A DNA stretch of 64,000 nt from Cylicocyclus nassatus. Taxonomy: Eukaryota > Nematoda > Chromadorea > Rhabditida > Strongylidae. The notes under the pieces were generated by a model. The model did no database searches and had not been told where the DNA came from. It was given only the letters and a program-made list of their open reading frames with translations. The stretch is from contig CATQJL010000112.1 in assembly GCA_958299035.1 (NCBI GenBank), forward strand, positions 86,446,636 through 86,510,635, in the 5' to 3' direction. Within the stretch, counting starts at the first letter, position 1; each line of letters starts with the position of its first letter. The translations under genes and the position numbers were made by a program. Of the stretch, positions 11,901 through 32,677 are shown one piece after another.

Positions 11901-14205
11901 CAAAGGTTTAGGTAGAAAAAGAGGTTCTGCCGTTTGAGTGACTCGGAAATCCGTGCAGGATCGTTTTTTTTGGCTCCGACCCCGCCCACTCGACGAGTGC
12001 AAAGCCGGTCGGGTGGGTCGGAGCCTTTGAGTGCTTCCTCATTTTCCGGCTACTCTACGCCGCCTACCCTCTTCACTATGGAGTGAGTAAGTACCATTCT
12101 CATTTACTTCATTCATTTACTTTTTTTTGCGATAAATTTCAAATTTATGTCCCTTTTACGTTCCATGAAAGAAATGAAAATAGTATGACATTTTTATATT
12201 AGGCTGGTGCAAAAACAATGAGCGTTTCCCTAGGATTTTTTTCAGGGCAACTTTTCTCCATCAAACTTCTTTCTCTGTAACGGTTTCCGCATATTGTTAG
12301 AAAGCTCTTTTCATGCTCTATCTAATGGTATTCGAAATGGATTTTTAGCCCACTCTGTTAAGAATTTATAGAGCTTCAAATAATCGCACTCAAAACCAGA
12401 TTTTCGTTGCATTCATTTTTCTGGCCAGAATTTGAGCGCGAATGAAAATAGTTTAGCGAAAATTTAGCCGCTTATGTGATAAAAATTGTCTACATTATGC
12501 ATATTTGACCATATTTTCTGAAGCTATCTGAAGTGAGATATCGGCGGCTTAACATGGGTTATGGTTATGGTCATTTTAGAGCCCATAACTTCTTTTTGTA
12601 GAATGCAGTCGCTCAAACTTTGCTCATCTGTGTAAGAGTGAGGGTAGGAGTCCTATTAGCAGTTTTCGCAAAAACATCCAGGTGTTTAGTACGCAGAACA
12701 TTAGAAAATTCTATACATTGGGGTTTTGAGGTTTACTGAAAAAATGCTAAAAAAGTTGATATTTTTGAATTTCGATTTTTCCCACTTCGCTAATCTTTTT
12801 TCTCCGAACCGTTTCCATGTATATTTGTACTACTGGCTTGTGGCTACAAGATAGGCTGCTTATAAATGGTAACAACAAAGTATGAAAGGAGTTATGTTTT
12901 ATCAAAACAAGACTTCAGGAAAAAAATTTTTTGTTTTTCAATCCATATTTTTCTGCCCATATGAGATATGAGTATAGGTCAATATGCGCTGTACTGCGAA
13001 AGGTTCGCTGCATCTAATGGTCTTTATCATATTTCAAAACGTAGATTTTGTAGAAAGTTATAGCAAGTTAAAGTGAAAAATTGAAAAACGCTCATTATTT
13101 TTGCACCAACCTAATATTTAGCTTTAAGCACTGGAAAGCCCATAAGAATTGAACACGGCAGTCACAATTATGCCGAGACTCCTTCAACTGTAACCATAGC
13201 TTACTTATTGTACAGAACAATGTCCGGAACCCAAATCATCTCATAAGGCACATAGAGCACGCTGACGCCACCGTAGCTCTTTGGGTCCCAAGACAACTTC
13301 TTGTCGATCCACACTTGCTTCAGCCATACTGAGCATGTCATAATTTGGTCAATTTCGTGCTGAAAACAAATTTTAAATTTTGGGGTTTTGCAAACATTCT
13401 GCACTCACCACATCTATAATCTGACTAAGGCGCAGCTTCAATTTTATCGTCAGCGGTTCATGTGGTCCAGTAGCTGGTCTAAAATATGGAACCAGGTATC
13501 AACAGTTATCAGTACGATGACATCAGCTTTTATTATAGTACCATCAATAAACATTTATTATTTCGAAATTTCCTATCGCTCAAACTTTGCAAGGAACGGG
13601 AATAGGAAATTTGGCATTCTGATCACAAAAAATACTCAATTCGTCGGTAAGCCCTTTATGCGGAGTTACGGTAGGTGTACGGTAAGGGGTAATCTTCGGA
13701 TTTACAGAACTTCGCATAGAGGGGTTAATCAACATGCTGATCAACTATCATTTCCATGTCAACGCCACCTTATTTAAGTTGATTTTGAACTACCGTAGCT
13801 CGAACATAATCCTACAACAAGCCATTTCTGGCAAATTTTCATTGATATAAACAGTATTGAACATATGCTGCTCAAATTTTTGAAACAAGCTTGAAATGTT
13901 CGTGATCCTTAGATGAGGTCATGCAAAGTTTGACAACTCCTAAGCTTTTGTACTCTACACATACCGTAACTGCACGCAAAAAATCCTATGTAGCATGAGC
14001 ATCATTTTCATACAACGAGTGGAATGTGTGCAGACAATGAACTATGGGATTCTAATGGTTTATATTTGCGATACTTTGATCTTGCTCTTGTCGCTTACCT
14101 TCTATGACGATTATAATTGACCATGAGATCATCATACAATCGTTTTGCGTCCTCATTACCAGAAACATAAACGAATATAGGTAGTAGAAGCAGGAATGGA
14201 TTCAT
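8999..14205 (-). CDS. unc-38: unc-38-like nicotinic acetylcholine receptor alpha subunit, copy B (complete)
   Basis: Acetylcholine-gated channel subunit at the cell surface. Exons: 14205-14099, 13478-13409, 13359-13205, 11791-11675, 11622-11589, 11527-11401, 11343-11231, 11180-11007, 10619-10517, 10464-10309, 10256-10129, 9296-9228 and 9175-8999, giving 509 codons (C. elegans UNC-38 is of similar size). Residues 1-15 form a signal peptide. The Cys-loop spans C144 to C158 with 13 residues between. Adjacent cysteines C231-C232 (YPSCC) mark an alpha subunit. M1 and M2 lie in 242-299, M3 in 300-333 and M4 near 460-485; the protein ends [12 protein letters not shown] 14205 was chosen because it starts the only signal-peptide exon. 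Two oddities: the 11344-11400 intron is in frame without stops, and the 10309/10308 donor (G then GTTGGT) is weak but is the only tested one that keeps frame. A mariner MITE sits in intron 3. Confidence 0.92.
11344..11400 (-). other. Frame-preserving 57-nt intron of unc-38 copy B
   Basis: Splicing GTCGG...TTTCAG joins ATA-G to AT-CTC and gives [10 protein letters not shown], as in UNC-38. The intron is 57 nt, has no stop in the reading frame, and if kept would add 19 residues between the Cys-loop and loop C. An annotator relying on ORFs alone would merge the flanking exons. Whether retention happens is unknown. Confidence 0.75.
12199..13114. mobile_element. Mariner-type MITE, 916 bp
   Basis: The inverted ends TTAGGCTGGTGCAAAAACAA and TTAGGTTGGTGCAAAAATAA are flanked by TA on both sides. 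There is no transposase ORF. It lies in intron 3 of unc-38 copy B; the matching intron of copy A is only 51 nt. A second copy is at 59531-60448 in the opposite orientation, with almost the same length. Confidence 0.85.
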
Positions 14206-14410
14206 GATTGTAGATCAATTTCGGGACAGTGCGGATAGGCTTTGGTCAAGGGATACGCGGAAGATACACAGCATCATACACTTCATCTCAGCATTGCAAT
14301 AATATCGTTTTTTCTAAAATTGTGTTTGACCTCTTCCATTTTCTTCTGGGCGAAATATGAAGAACATTCAATAAACAAACTTCAAATAAAAATTAGGTAA
14401 TAACAATATA

Positions 14411-15429
14411 TTAGGTCATTCCGAAAGTAATTTCGCTTTTTTCAAACGGACGGCACATGTGATGGAACTAAGGTTTCTAAGAGGTCTTGAAGGCATTCGA
14501 TGCAGAATTTCTTCCTCTTTCAAACGATTATAAAATTATTGCAGCATAGTCAATGAGCTTTCAGAAATTAACCAAAAACTGCGACCCATGCTTTTTGAGA
14601 TGGTCAAGTTTCACGATTTTTTAAAACTTTCATATCAATCCTCAGAAGGAGTTCAAGTAACGATTCGATAGAGTTAGCCTTATAGAATACAGTACTTCTT
14701 TCTTCTCTTCCTCGTAGCTCGCCATAATATTTTAAAAGATTTTTTAACAGAACTATTGGATTTTGGCAGGCCCACCTCAGCCACAATCGCATCAAACATC
14801 AGTTGTTACGCGGAAATTGAAACTTCCAAGATGATGTATGACTCAATATTGATTTTACAAAGCAGATGAGAGTTTACGAATTCGAATTATCAATTTTCGA
14901 GTTTTTCGGGTACAGCCTGGGGCTCGCTAAAAAAATGACTTATGATGATTTCTCCCCGGAAACTAAACGATTCGGAAGTAAAAAACATCTGTTAGAAAGA
15001 GGAGAAAATGCTGCATCGAATAGTGCGCGAACTGCTGTTCTTTTGATGTTCTACGAGGATTTAGCTGTCCAAGTATGGAAACCGGTAGCATCAGTTAAAA
15101 TTCTGTTAAAAATGTATAACAAGCTATGGAGAGGAGAAAAAAGTAGTACTGTATCCTATAAGGTTTATCTATCGAATTATTGCTTGAACTCCTTTTGAAG
15201 ATTGATATGAAAGTTTTAAAAAATCTTGAAACTTGACCATCTCAAAAAGCATAGGTCGCAGATTTTGTTTATTTTCTGAAAGCTCATTGATTGCTTTGCA
15301 ACGTTTTCATAACTGTTACAAAGAGAATGAAATGCTGCATCGAATGCGTCCAAGATCTCTCAGAAATCTTTGTTCCATCAAATGTGGCGCCCGTTTGAAA
15401 AAAGCGAAATTACTTTCGGAATGACCTAA
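14411..15429. mobile_element. Foldback element with mariner-like ends, 1019 bp
   Basis: Both ends read TTAGGTCATTCCGAAAGTAA inwards and are flanked by TA. The two halves match as inverted repeats for at least 350 bp each (roughly 85% by eye; for example GATGGTCAAGTTTCA is present in both). The centre is about 14760-15080. The 110-codon ORF at 14866-15198 covers part of one arm and resembles nothing I know. The element lies 0.2 kb upstream of the unc-38 copy B start codon. Confidence 0.8.
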
Positions 15430-17265
15430 TAGATGTCGCTAAAGGCGCGAATAAGGATGAGTTGAAATCGATAGCACTTCAGGCAAACGAATTTTGCAAC
15501 GATATTCTCAACAGCCATATGTAATTGGATTTTCAATTTCAAAGCTGGAAGTTTTTCTACATAGCATGTCAGTGTTGCAATACATCGGCTAGCTGTAGTT
15601 ATAAATGGTTGCGTGGAAATTTGTTTTCATTGGTTAGAAAAGAAATTTGTTTTGGTTTTCAATTTACATAATTATAACTTCATTGACACCCAAGTTTCAG
15701 ACCACTTTTACGTAGGTCGAGTAATTTGCAGATAAAGAGCAACAGATCTAGATTGCTCCAAAGACAAAAAACGATTATATTCTCACGAAAAATTCGAACA
15801 CTCAAACATGCTTGAAGATAAAACAGAGTAGTTCTTAGTACATTTAACGTCCCTCAAACGGAATGACTTATTCTAAGAAAATTTGAAAAATTACCTCTTG
15901 CATGGAATTTCAGAATGGAAAGAGTTGAAAATATCCCAAGAGATAAATGGATCACAAAACAAAACAAATTATGGCAGCAAATTGCAGTGAGAACTTCTCA
16001 CAAGGAGGTGAAAATATTATAGACGACGACACAAACAGTTGGAAAAAACCCCCAAGTTTCCTTCCATCCGATTATCTCAAAAGATGAAACTTACAATTTC
16101 ACAGAATAGCCAGTAATATCAAAAATGTCTGTAAACATATTAAAATACTGCATACTTCCTCACTTTTTTCCCAAAAAGTCCTGAAATTACAAAGACATAT
16201 AATCCCAGAATCCCCCTTTTCTTGGCAATGCATAGCACAATCAAGCATCTGCCAGAACCTTCATCGAAGCACTCAATCTCCGCTTTCCAGCACATAATGC
16301 TATGCCGTCATCATTCGAGCAAAAACGGCTGAGAGAACAGCCGACCTAGCTAATACTGACTCATTCGTCTTAGAAAATCAGTGGCCAAATTGCAGAGAAC
16401 GTGAGTGAGAGGCAAAGAGCTGCAAGCATGAAAGAACTCGAAAAAGAATACACTTTCGATGGCCGGCTGCTTTCGAGGGATCAATACGTAGCTCCGAGGA
16501 CCTTCTGCCAGCAGCTGACAAATGTTGCCGCTAATCCTATGAAGAGACTTTGTGCCGCGCATTCGTTAACTGAACATAGACAAATCGTTAGATTGATTTA
16601 TCAGTTCATAACACAATGACTTCAACGACAGATAAATAAACAGCAAGAAAAGTTCTCCAAGTCAACAACAATTAATCACGAAGTTTCTATTATGAAGAAA
16701 TCCACACTTCGAATATATTCGACATCGGACTCATGAAAAAACCAGAATCTACATCAAATGTTCACTTCTATGTATAATATAACAGGAATACACAAACACA
16801 ATTATGACACTTTCGGGTCAGGCAATTTATCGAGAAATTCAGGTTGACTTCACTTTACAAAATAACTGATAGGGTCGAAATTGTTGAAGCAATGTGTAAC
16901 GAAGAGTTATAAGAAGACTTCATCACAATGTTGAGAACAGCATTTCAACACCAGCTCAATCCAAAAATCAGTTTTGTTTAATCAATTGTGAAAAGAAGAT
17001 TTTTCGGTAATTTACAAAAAATAAAACAAATAACAGCTTGAAGCGAGAAAGTCATGTGCGCAATGCACTGCAGTAAAGATATTTATCACGATCACTGACA
17101 CATTTCAGTGGCATTCCAATTCTTGATTTGCAAAAAAAAAATGCTGTTCCCCACAACATGATAATGAAATCTACTAAATCAGCTCACTATCCACACAATT
17201 ATTTATGACAAAGATTTCTCGCAAAACTTGCCTGACCCGAAGTTCGGAATAAACCTGACTATGAC
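15430..17265. other. Intergenic region upstream of unc-38 copy B and downstream of zfr
   Basis: AT-rich sequence without a gene I can support. A 72-codon ORF on the plus strand (16401-16619) has no recognisable motif. The zfr 3' UTR must lie at its right end, but I found no clean AATAAA there. Confidence 0.4.
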
Positions 17266-26168
<8,903 letters not shown>

Positions 26169-26199
26169 TATGCTACAAATCTAAGAGCCAAAACGAGAC

Positions 26200-26203
26200 C
26201 CTA
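26200..26203 (-). promoter_or_regulatory. Splice acceptor upstream of the zfr start codon (5' UTR intron or trans-splice site)
   Basis: On the minus strand a pyrimidine run TTTTTTCTTTTTAG ends at 26201, 33 bases before ATG 26168. Such a site just upstream of the first ATG in a nematode suggests either spliced-leader addition or a 5' UTR intron. A second AG lies 14 bases upstream of the ATG. Confidence 0.45.
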
Positions 26204-26994
26204 AAAAGAAAAAATCATGAGAAGTCAGAAAGGACCCTTCGTGTTTCCATCGATTGTAAATTGAAGTCGCAAAAAGAGCAGCGGATGTGGCGATTGGATA
26301 GGAATGCATACTCATAATAAACACTTTCAAAGAGGACTTATAAAAGTAAACTGAAAAACGAATTCAATATGGCGATGAATGCAAACGCAGATCGATAGCG
26401 GGCCGACGGCTGTAGGTCGAGCGAACTCGTCCAGCTGTATTCGACGGAAGGTGAAAATGAACAGAAATTCTAGACGAGATAAACTGATGAAGCTCCACCC
26501 TGACACCGACATTCGTACCCTTCACTGGCCAAGACACCACCGATTTTGCCACCGAAAGAGTGAAATCTGTATCATAGTACCCAACAGGTCATCGAAATGG
26601 TACAGTAGTAGACGTAAAGTAATTGCGCGTTTGGCGTGACTGCACGCCACACACTTAAAATAACTTCAAAATACCGTCCATCCAAATCCTCGGGAGACGA
26701 TCAAGAAGTGCGATTTCTCTTTCTGTCACCAACTTAAAACCCCAGTTTGGTGGTATGCGAGTCTTCAAAAAGTATCAGTTAATTGCTGTTTTGAATTGAT
26801 TTCAAGGTGTTAAGATTGAAGAAATCATGCAACTATCCAATATATTTCCTTCTAAAATCTGAATAAATTTATAAAGTTATAAAGATGTCAAGTATCAAGC
26901 CCAAGAGGTGTACTTTCTTGACTTGAATCTTTCACCCTGATCGTCCTGCTTTACATGAACAAGAATTATGACTAGAATCTTTCTTTCTTATAAA
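26204..26994. other. Region upstream of zfr
   Basis: Presumed zfr promoter region. I see no repeat or coding sequence that I can support. Confidence 0.35.
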
Positions 26995-27375
26995 CTAGCT
27001 GGCTTACCCGGCTCCGCCCGGCAGTGTCAAAACACTATGATAAAGATCCCATCCCTATCCCTGTACAACCTTTCTCTGTGCCCGCTTCTACATGCAATTC
27101 CCTATCCCTAATTTCCTATCCTATCTCGTGTTAGTAATAAGCACGCTGGATTATCTTTTTGTGCCAACTCCTAGCCCCGTAGCTCAAATTTTGCACATCG
27201 ATTAAATCGATAAAAGTAGTGGACGATTTTACAAACTATTATTGTATTAGTAATCACCATGCTCGAATACCCCCCTGTGCCAACTCCCAGCCACGCAGGT
27301 CAAACTTTGCAAAAAATTCGATAAAATCTATAAAATAATCGATAATCTTAGATGCTAATATTGTATTCGTATAGT
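26995..27375 (-). mobile_element. Helitron-like element, 3' end plus internal repeats
   Basis: Read on the minus strand, the element ends with the hairpin CCGGGCGGAGCCGGGTAAG followed by CCAGCTAG and a T, the layout of a Helitron 3' end. The internal part holds about 1.5 copies of a unit of roughly 130 bp (CATGCTCGA...CCCCTGTGCCAACTC...AAATCGATAAAA). The 5' end (TCTTATATA) is missing. Confidence 0.65.
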
Positions 27376-27526
27376 CGAATCACTTCATATGATCATGTGA
27401 GTCATTGCACACAATCTCTATCTTTGGCGCTCCCATCCTGGATTCTTGGAGATGGTAGCCCTTCAAGTAAGTGCTTTCGATGTTTTTTCAATGTTATCTA
27501 CTCTTTCTAGGTACTAATCACCTTAA

Positions 27527-27931
27527 AGGCAGTGTTCGGGCAGAAACTCGACTTCTAAAAAATCAACTTATCTGGGGTTATCCGCAACGCTGAATCCGAA
27601 AATCCACATCAGAAGGCGCGAAAACGGCGAGAACATGCATTTTCCAAGTCCTCACATTTCGAAATTTGGGGATCCCCGCCAGGCTAAGACGCAGAGGTTG
27701 CAAAGAGCGCACGGTTTTTAACTGTGGCGGCATACGTACTCTGCCGTCTGGCAGGAATTCAAACAACTCGGAGGACCCCGCCCCAAGGCGTAAGTTTCCC
27801 CAATTTGCAATCGTTTTTCTTGCTTTAGGTCGAACGTTTTATGCTCGCAGTTGCGCGATGTTGTGTCTCAGGGGGGCTACTTTCACATGGCAGAGAAATC
27901 TCAGAACCCCCATTTTGCCCGGACACTGCCT
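27527..27931. mobile_element. TTAA-type MITE with AGGCA ends (copy 3)
   Basis: Ends AGGCAGTGTTCGGGCA and, inverted, AGGCAGTGTCCGGGCA, flanked on both sides by TTAA. At 405 bp it is nearly the same size as the copies at 55212 and 55988. No coding capacity. Confidence 0.85.
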
Positions 27932-28468
27932 TTAAAGTGATATGAACTTTTAGCGATTGAAAATCCAGGAGAGAACGCAAAAAATGAACGGTGCGTGCAC
28001 TGCCACACATCATGACCTATAATAAAGCGCTAAGCGTCTGTCTGTTTGTCTCTGTGTGTGTGTATATCTGTCTGTCACGAAATTCACAGAGTGAGTTGCA
28101 GCCAGCCTCTTGATCTAGAATTTTGGTCATAGCATCCTGTCAGCGCGTAGGTAAACTATGCAAAATCACAAGCCGATCCAGTAAGCGGAACCATCGAAAA
28201 CTGTGCGTCAAACGGATCCACGTTAGTTTTGGCCCCCCAAAATGGGTCGGTAATTGGACTTTTTGCAAAGTCGTGGAATTATTCAGCAAGTAAATCCGAA
28301 AAACATTAACTTCAGCTCAAAAAGTAAGCAAAAGTCCATTATTGCACAAAATTGGCACCAAAAAGATGTAACTGAGCAAATTGTCGACTTGCCAAGTTTT
28401 TACTATAAAAATTGAGAGGATTTTTGAATAGATATGTAGCCCAAGGTGGTCTTTATCTTTATGGCGAA

Positions 28469-28774
28469 GTAGTTGACTTACCCGGCTCCGCCCGGCCCTG
28501 TCATTATTATATTCGTAATCAGCATGCTCGATTACCCCCCCCCCCTGTGCCAACTCCCCACCCCGTAGCTCAAACTTTGCAAAAAATCGATAAAATCGAT
28601 ATCGATCAATGACGAAAAGTGGCCTATGACACCCGCCGGGGCCCGATGTGTATGTGTGCCAAGTTTGGTCCGGATCGGTTCAGAAATGGAATTTTCTATT
28701 CGGAGCATACGTACAGACAGACAGACAGACATACAGACAGACAGACAGACAGACATTCAGCTTCATATGTAAGA
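28469..28774 (-). mobile_element. Short non-autonomous Helitron-like element, 306 bp
   Basis: On the minus strand it begins TCTTACATATGAAGCTGAAT, followed by GTCT/GACA repeats, and ends with the GC hairpin and CAACTAC (CTAC in place of CTAG). The flanks fit an A/T target. The GACA microsatellite at 28711-28755 belongs to it. Confidence 0.75.
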
Positions 28775-29042
28775 TATAAAGCCAAAATAAATTCAGTAAC
28801 TCATTCAGAATCGCATTTGTTTTTCTGCGGGAAAATCTTTTCTCCCAAAATTACCAATCTTACATGGATAAGCTCTAAAAATGAATGGTTGTTTACAATT
28901 CATTCGTGATGTTCAGCATCGCGCGGTGAGTTTCAAATTCATTACTATGCGATCACGAAGAAGGCGCGGATAGTAGAGCCAGTGCGAACCTCTGTGAAGC
29001 AGAGGTGATGCACTGGTGAGCATATAAAATGATTCGACTTGA

Positions 29043-29433
29043 AGGCAATGGCTCGGTAAATCTCAGCATAGTCAAATTTCCGCTTACCTGGGGTTTCAAT
29101 ACGCTGATCACGAATATCCGCTTTAGAGGGCTTGAAAACGAGCGTTATAACGCCCTTCCCCTCAAAATTGGACGAGTGGAGCAAAGCTGATGACGCTGGA
29201 TCGTTGGGACCTGATGATTATAGCACTGCGGTGGGCAGCCTCCAGTGGTGAGAAGGAAGTTGCCAACTCGTCCTGGCGCGTGTGAGATTGGCTTGCGCTT
29301 GTAAATTTGAGAGCGATTTTCTCGACAGGGAATTTATGCTGTGCAATCGGGACTGCACTGTTTTCATATTTGGACGATAAGGAACCTACTGCGTAAAAAT
29401 CCTGGGTTGTCAAGTTTTGCCGATCCACTGCCT
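29043..29433. mobile_element. TTAA-type MITE with AGGCA ends (copy 4, diverged)
   Basis: Ends AGGCAATGGCTCGG and, inverted, AGGCAGTGGATCGG. The flanks have drifted to TTGA and TCAA. A Helitron-like fragment starts directly after it. Confidence 0.65.
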
Positions 29434-29700
29434 TCAACCAGCATGCTCGATTACCCCCCTGTGCCAACCCCCAGCCCCGTAGCTCAAACTTTGCAAAAAA
29501 CCGATAAAATCGATAAAAGTAATGGATAATTCTAGAAACTAATAATGTATTCGTAATCAGCATGCTCGATTACCCCCTGTGCCAAATGCCAGCCCCTTAG
29601 GTGAACTCTGCAAAAACGATAAAAATTGATAAAATCGATATCGATCGATGACGAAGAGTATACTATGACACCCGCCCCTCCCCGAAGTGTATGCGTGCAA
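29434..29700 (-). mobile_element. Helitron-like internal fragment
   Basis: Two tandem units containing CAGCATGCTCGATTACCCCC and AAATCGATAAAA, then the GATGACGAAGAG...GACACCCGCC segment seen in the 28.5 and 57-58 kb elements. Both termini are missing. Confidence 0.6.
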
Positions 29701-30092
29701 AGATGGAGTGGACGGGTCACGCCCACTCAAAGAGGAGGAGCCAACAATGCAAATCCATCCATCATCTGAAGCTATTTCCGAAGCAATTTTCCCGCTTCGG
29801 AAGCAACTTTTGACAGTTCGAGTTGGGCAAGTATACAATTGGGGTCCGTTACTGTTAGGTATCGAAATCCCATCAATCCCATTTTCGGTGGACGATGCCT
29901 TCAACAAGGAGATTCTCAGTCGCAACTGCTTTATCGGTTTTCGAATCTGATACAGTCTGCCCCAATCCTAACCAGGCCAAAATTGGATGGCGGGAGTCCG
30001 CGTCGCTAGCGTCTCGAGTTCACGGCCATAGTATAGTAGTAAGGTCCAAAGCATACATGGCGGGAACGTATTTTTCGTTTTGCAAGGCTTAA

Positions 30093-30626
30093 CACGTTTC
30101 GGACCGGTGCTGCACATGGTGCAGCACGTTGCTCTAAAGGATCTTTTTGACGTTAACAGGAAGTTTTCTTTTAGTTCAAAGTTATGAAGTCAAAGGCCTA
30201 AGCTTCTACTTCTCAAATGACTCTGTAGAGTTGTGCCGCCTGTATTTGTTTAGGAGATATGAGCACAAATCGAACAACAGTTGCAACGAAGTGCGGCGAC
30301 GCGAACGACGCGTGCGACGTCGCAACTCTTCTTTGCTTCGATATCAAAGAGAAAAACCGTTGTTTTAATACTGATGTGTACCGTCTACAACATAGATACT
30401 TTTGGATACTATCACAAACTGAAATCTTGTTCCTATCTCTCAGGAAAGTACAGAAGTTCTTCTTAAGCGACAAAATTCAAACACTTCCAATCCACTCAGA
30501 ACTTTGGGTATGGAATTTATCAGACAAGCTGATTACAGATGTAGCACATAGTCTATCTACGAAATAAGGTCACTTTGTTGGCTAATGGTTGTTTTCGCCG
30601 CGCGCGATTTCGCGGTCCGAAACGTG
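30093..30626. mobile_element. TTAA-flanked MITE with CACGTTTCGGACCG ends
   Basis: The inverted ends CACGTTTCGGACCG are each flanked by TTAA (30089-30092 and 30627-30630). The 534-bp interior holds only a chance ORF on the plus strand. TTAA duplication is the signature of piggyBac-type insertion, so a piggyBac-like origin is inferred. The end sequence differs from the AGGCA family. Confidence 0.75.
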
Positions 30627-30964
30627 TTAACACGTAGGTAAGAGTTCTTGTTAGAGGAGTCATTGCTTTGGGTTACAGCCTTGCTCGAGGTGTTATGCTA
30701 GCGTAACGCGATTTTAGGCCAATAATTTGGACCGTAAAGGGCGGGGTTTGGAGTATCTTTGGCTCGGGGAGGGATATGCTGCCGAGTTTTCGCGTCGCCT
30801 TGATATGTCCGATCCTAATCGACGAATCCCTCTATGTTCAATCCAAATCTTACGGTGTTTCAGAATCACAGTGATCGAAGATCTAGTGCAGTTGAGGAAA
30901 GATGACCTAGAGAGTATTCTAGCCAGCTTATTTACGATTCAACAACAATCGACACAACCAATTA

Positions 30965-31163
30965 CCCTATTTTCAGGTGTATAAGCCGCACCCTTTTTGC
31001 GCTAAACGCGAGCAGACCCAGGCGTGTCGCCGCGCGTATGTCTCGCGAAGCGTTTGCCTTATCGCATACTGTTCTCACTTAACGCGCTCCATGATGACAC
31101 TCAGTCTTTTGGCGTGTTCGCTTTTAGATCGAAAGGGTGCGGCTTATACACCTGAAAATAGGG
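30965..31163. mobile_element. Short palindromic MITE with TA duplication, 199 bp
   Basis: The inverted ends CCCTATTTTCAGGTGTATAA are flanked by TA (30963-30964 and 31164-31165). The inverted match continues over the next 10 bases. Small size and TA target suggest a Tc1/mariner or pogo-like origin. Confidence 0.8.
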
Positions 31164-31396
31164 TACGTCGCAGGAGCTCACTTTCTCCAAATCCGAGTTC
31201 AACCGTCATTACGCTAGCGACGCTGATCCGCTGTTGATCCTGTCTCCCATAACCGACAGTGCCCCGAGGACTTTGAAATCAAACAACATCTTACCAAAGC
31301 AATTGTACTCCTCACTTAAAACAATGAACTGCTTGCAGTCGTAGGCCATCAGTGTCTGGGAGTTCTATGATCATCACAGAAACCGGGAATATGCAA

Positions 31397-31764
31397 GCAT
31401 CTAACCCGATTTTGGCGGCATCCCTACATGAGAATCAAAAGAAAGAAGATAAAAGCGCCGGAGCGTATCCAGGCGTGGATGCTTAATTCTATACTGCCTC
31501 GCCAGAAGTGGCTCGAACAGCCGCTTCTCCGTATTTTCGGCCTGTCTCGCCCAGCCTCATTTGGTTTCCAGACTTGGCAACAACCAGGATTCCTGGAACT
31601 CTTTGGATTGTGGGGCCACAACAGACGAGGAATCTCAGGTTGAGGAGCTAAAGTTGTGGCGGTTTCGGCCATTCCCGCAGCTCTTGCACACTTGTAACTA
31701 AGGGAAAATGAGTTAGACGCTCTTAGTCCTACTGAAAAAGATTGTCTTCTGCTCAAGCCATTCT
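31397..31764. other. Unassigned sequence upstream of the DIRS-like remnant
   Basis: Contains GATTTTGGCGGCAT near 31409, repeated in inverse near 31911. This could be a MITE end pair, but 14 matching bases are weak evidence. An ORF on the minus strand (31424-31780) has no family motif. Confidence 0.25.
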
Positions 31765-32470
31765 TTGTGCGGAATGCCATTCTTCACGTTTTCTCTCGAT
31801 TTTTTTCCAAAAAAGGCGCTGGCGGCTTTCACGCGTAACGCACTTTCCGCTGTTAAACATTCGGTTTTTCTAAACCAAGAAATTGAGCGGCTTCTCTCTT
31901 CCAAGTCTATCATGCCGCCAAAATCCGAACAAAGCAAGAGTGAACGCGGAACGCAGAATCTATGCTTTAAGTGTTGCAGAATAAAAAGGCTAAGATTAAT
32001 ACTAGATTTTCTGCTCACAATAACTATTTGAGAAAGGTTAGTGTTGAGTATGGAGATGTGGCTAAGGTGATTCCTTTGCTTCCAGAATTCCAAAAAGGGA
32101 TTTTATGGCTTCTTTTGACCTACACGTGGACTATAATCACCTAAATCACAAAAATTTCACTCATCTACTCATCTTTTGAGTTTTCATTGGATAGGATCTA
32201 AAATTGGTGCTATACGTTTTGGTCTCTCCTTAGGACCAAATATGTTCACCAAAATCATGCGTCCATTTCCAAAAAGTGGTGAGCCAGTGAACTCTTTGTT
32301 GCTATCTACTTATTGTTAGAAGATGGCCTAAATGGGCGCACCGGTGCGTACTATCAATTTGTTGAGGATCTGTTCAAAGCTGGTTTTTCCACTACGAAAA
32401 AAAATGTTCTTGGAGACCGCTATGAAATTCAAAATGATGGTCCCATCGCGCACTCTGTACACCTAATATG
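31765..32470 (+). pseudogene. Decayed reverse transcriptase of DIRS-like type
   Basis: Successive reverse-transcriptase blocks appear in order on the plus strand, in shifting frames. ALSAVKHSVFLNQEIERLL followed by KRLRLILD covers about 31846-32010. MASFDLHVDYNHL lies near 32105, RFGLSLGPNMFTKIMRP near 32216, LEDGLNG in the position of the catalytic YxDD box near 32316, and DLFKAGFSTTKKN near 32368. The order and wording fit tyrosine-recombinase (DIRS-type) retroelements. At least two frameshifts and the D-to-E change in the catalytic box mark it as dead. No recombinase or RNase H part is recognised. Family assignment is from memory; a gypsy-like origin is less likely. Confidence 0.55.
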
Positions 32471-32677
32471 CTTTCAGCGAAGACAAAAAATTGTATCGTA
32501 CTGTACAGTCTACTTGAATGCGGGATCATCGGATAAATTGTTTCCTTGTTATCAAGCTCATTACATCATAGGTAGTAGGGAACTGTGGAAAAGTGATTGT
32601 TGGACACTTGCTGGACACGTGAACACGAAGCTCAACCATAAGATTCAAAGTAAATGCAAATTAGCAACATCGCATCA

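Noticed and set aside
14866..15198. 110-codon ORF in the foldback, possible transposase
   Set aside because: No DDE/D motif or helix-turn-helix is visible, and the other arm does not keep the frame.
28711..28755. Independent GACA microsatellite
   Set aside because: The tract recurs at the same place in other Helitron-like copies (for example 58175-58205), so it is part of that element.
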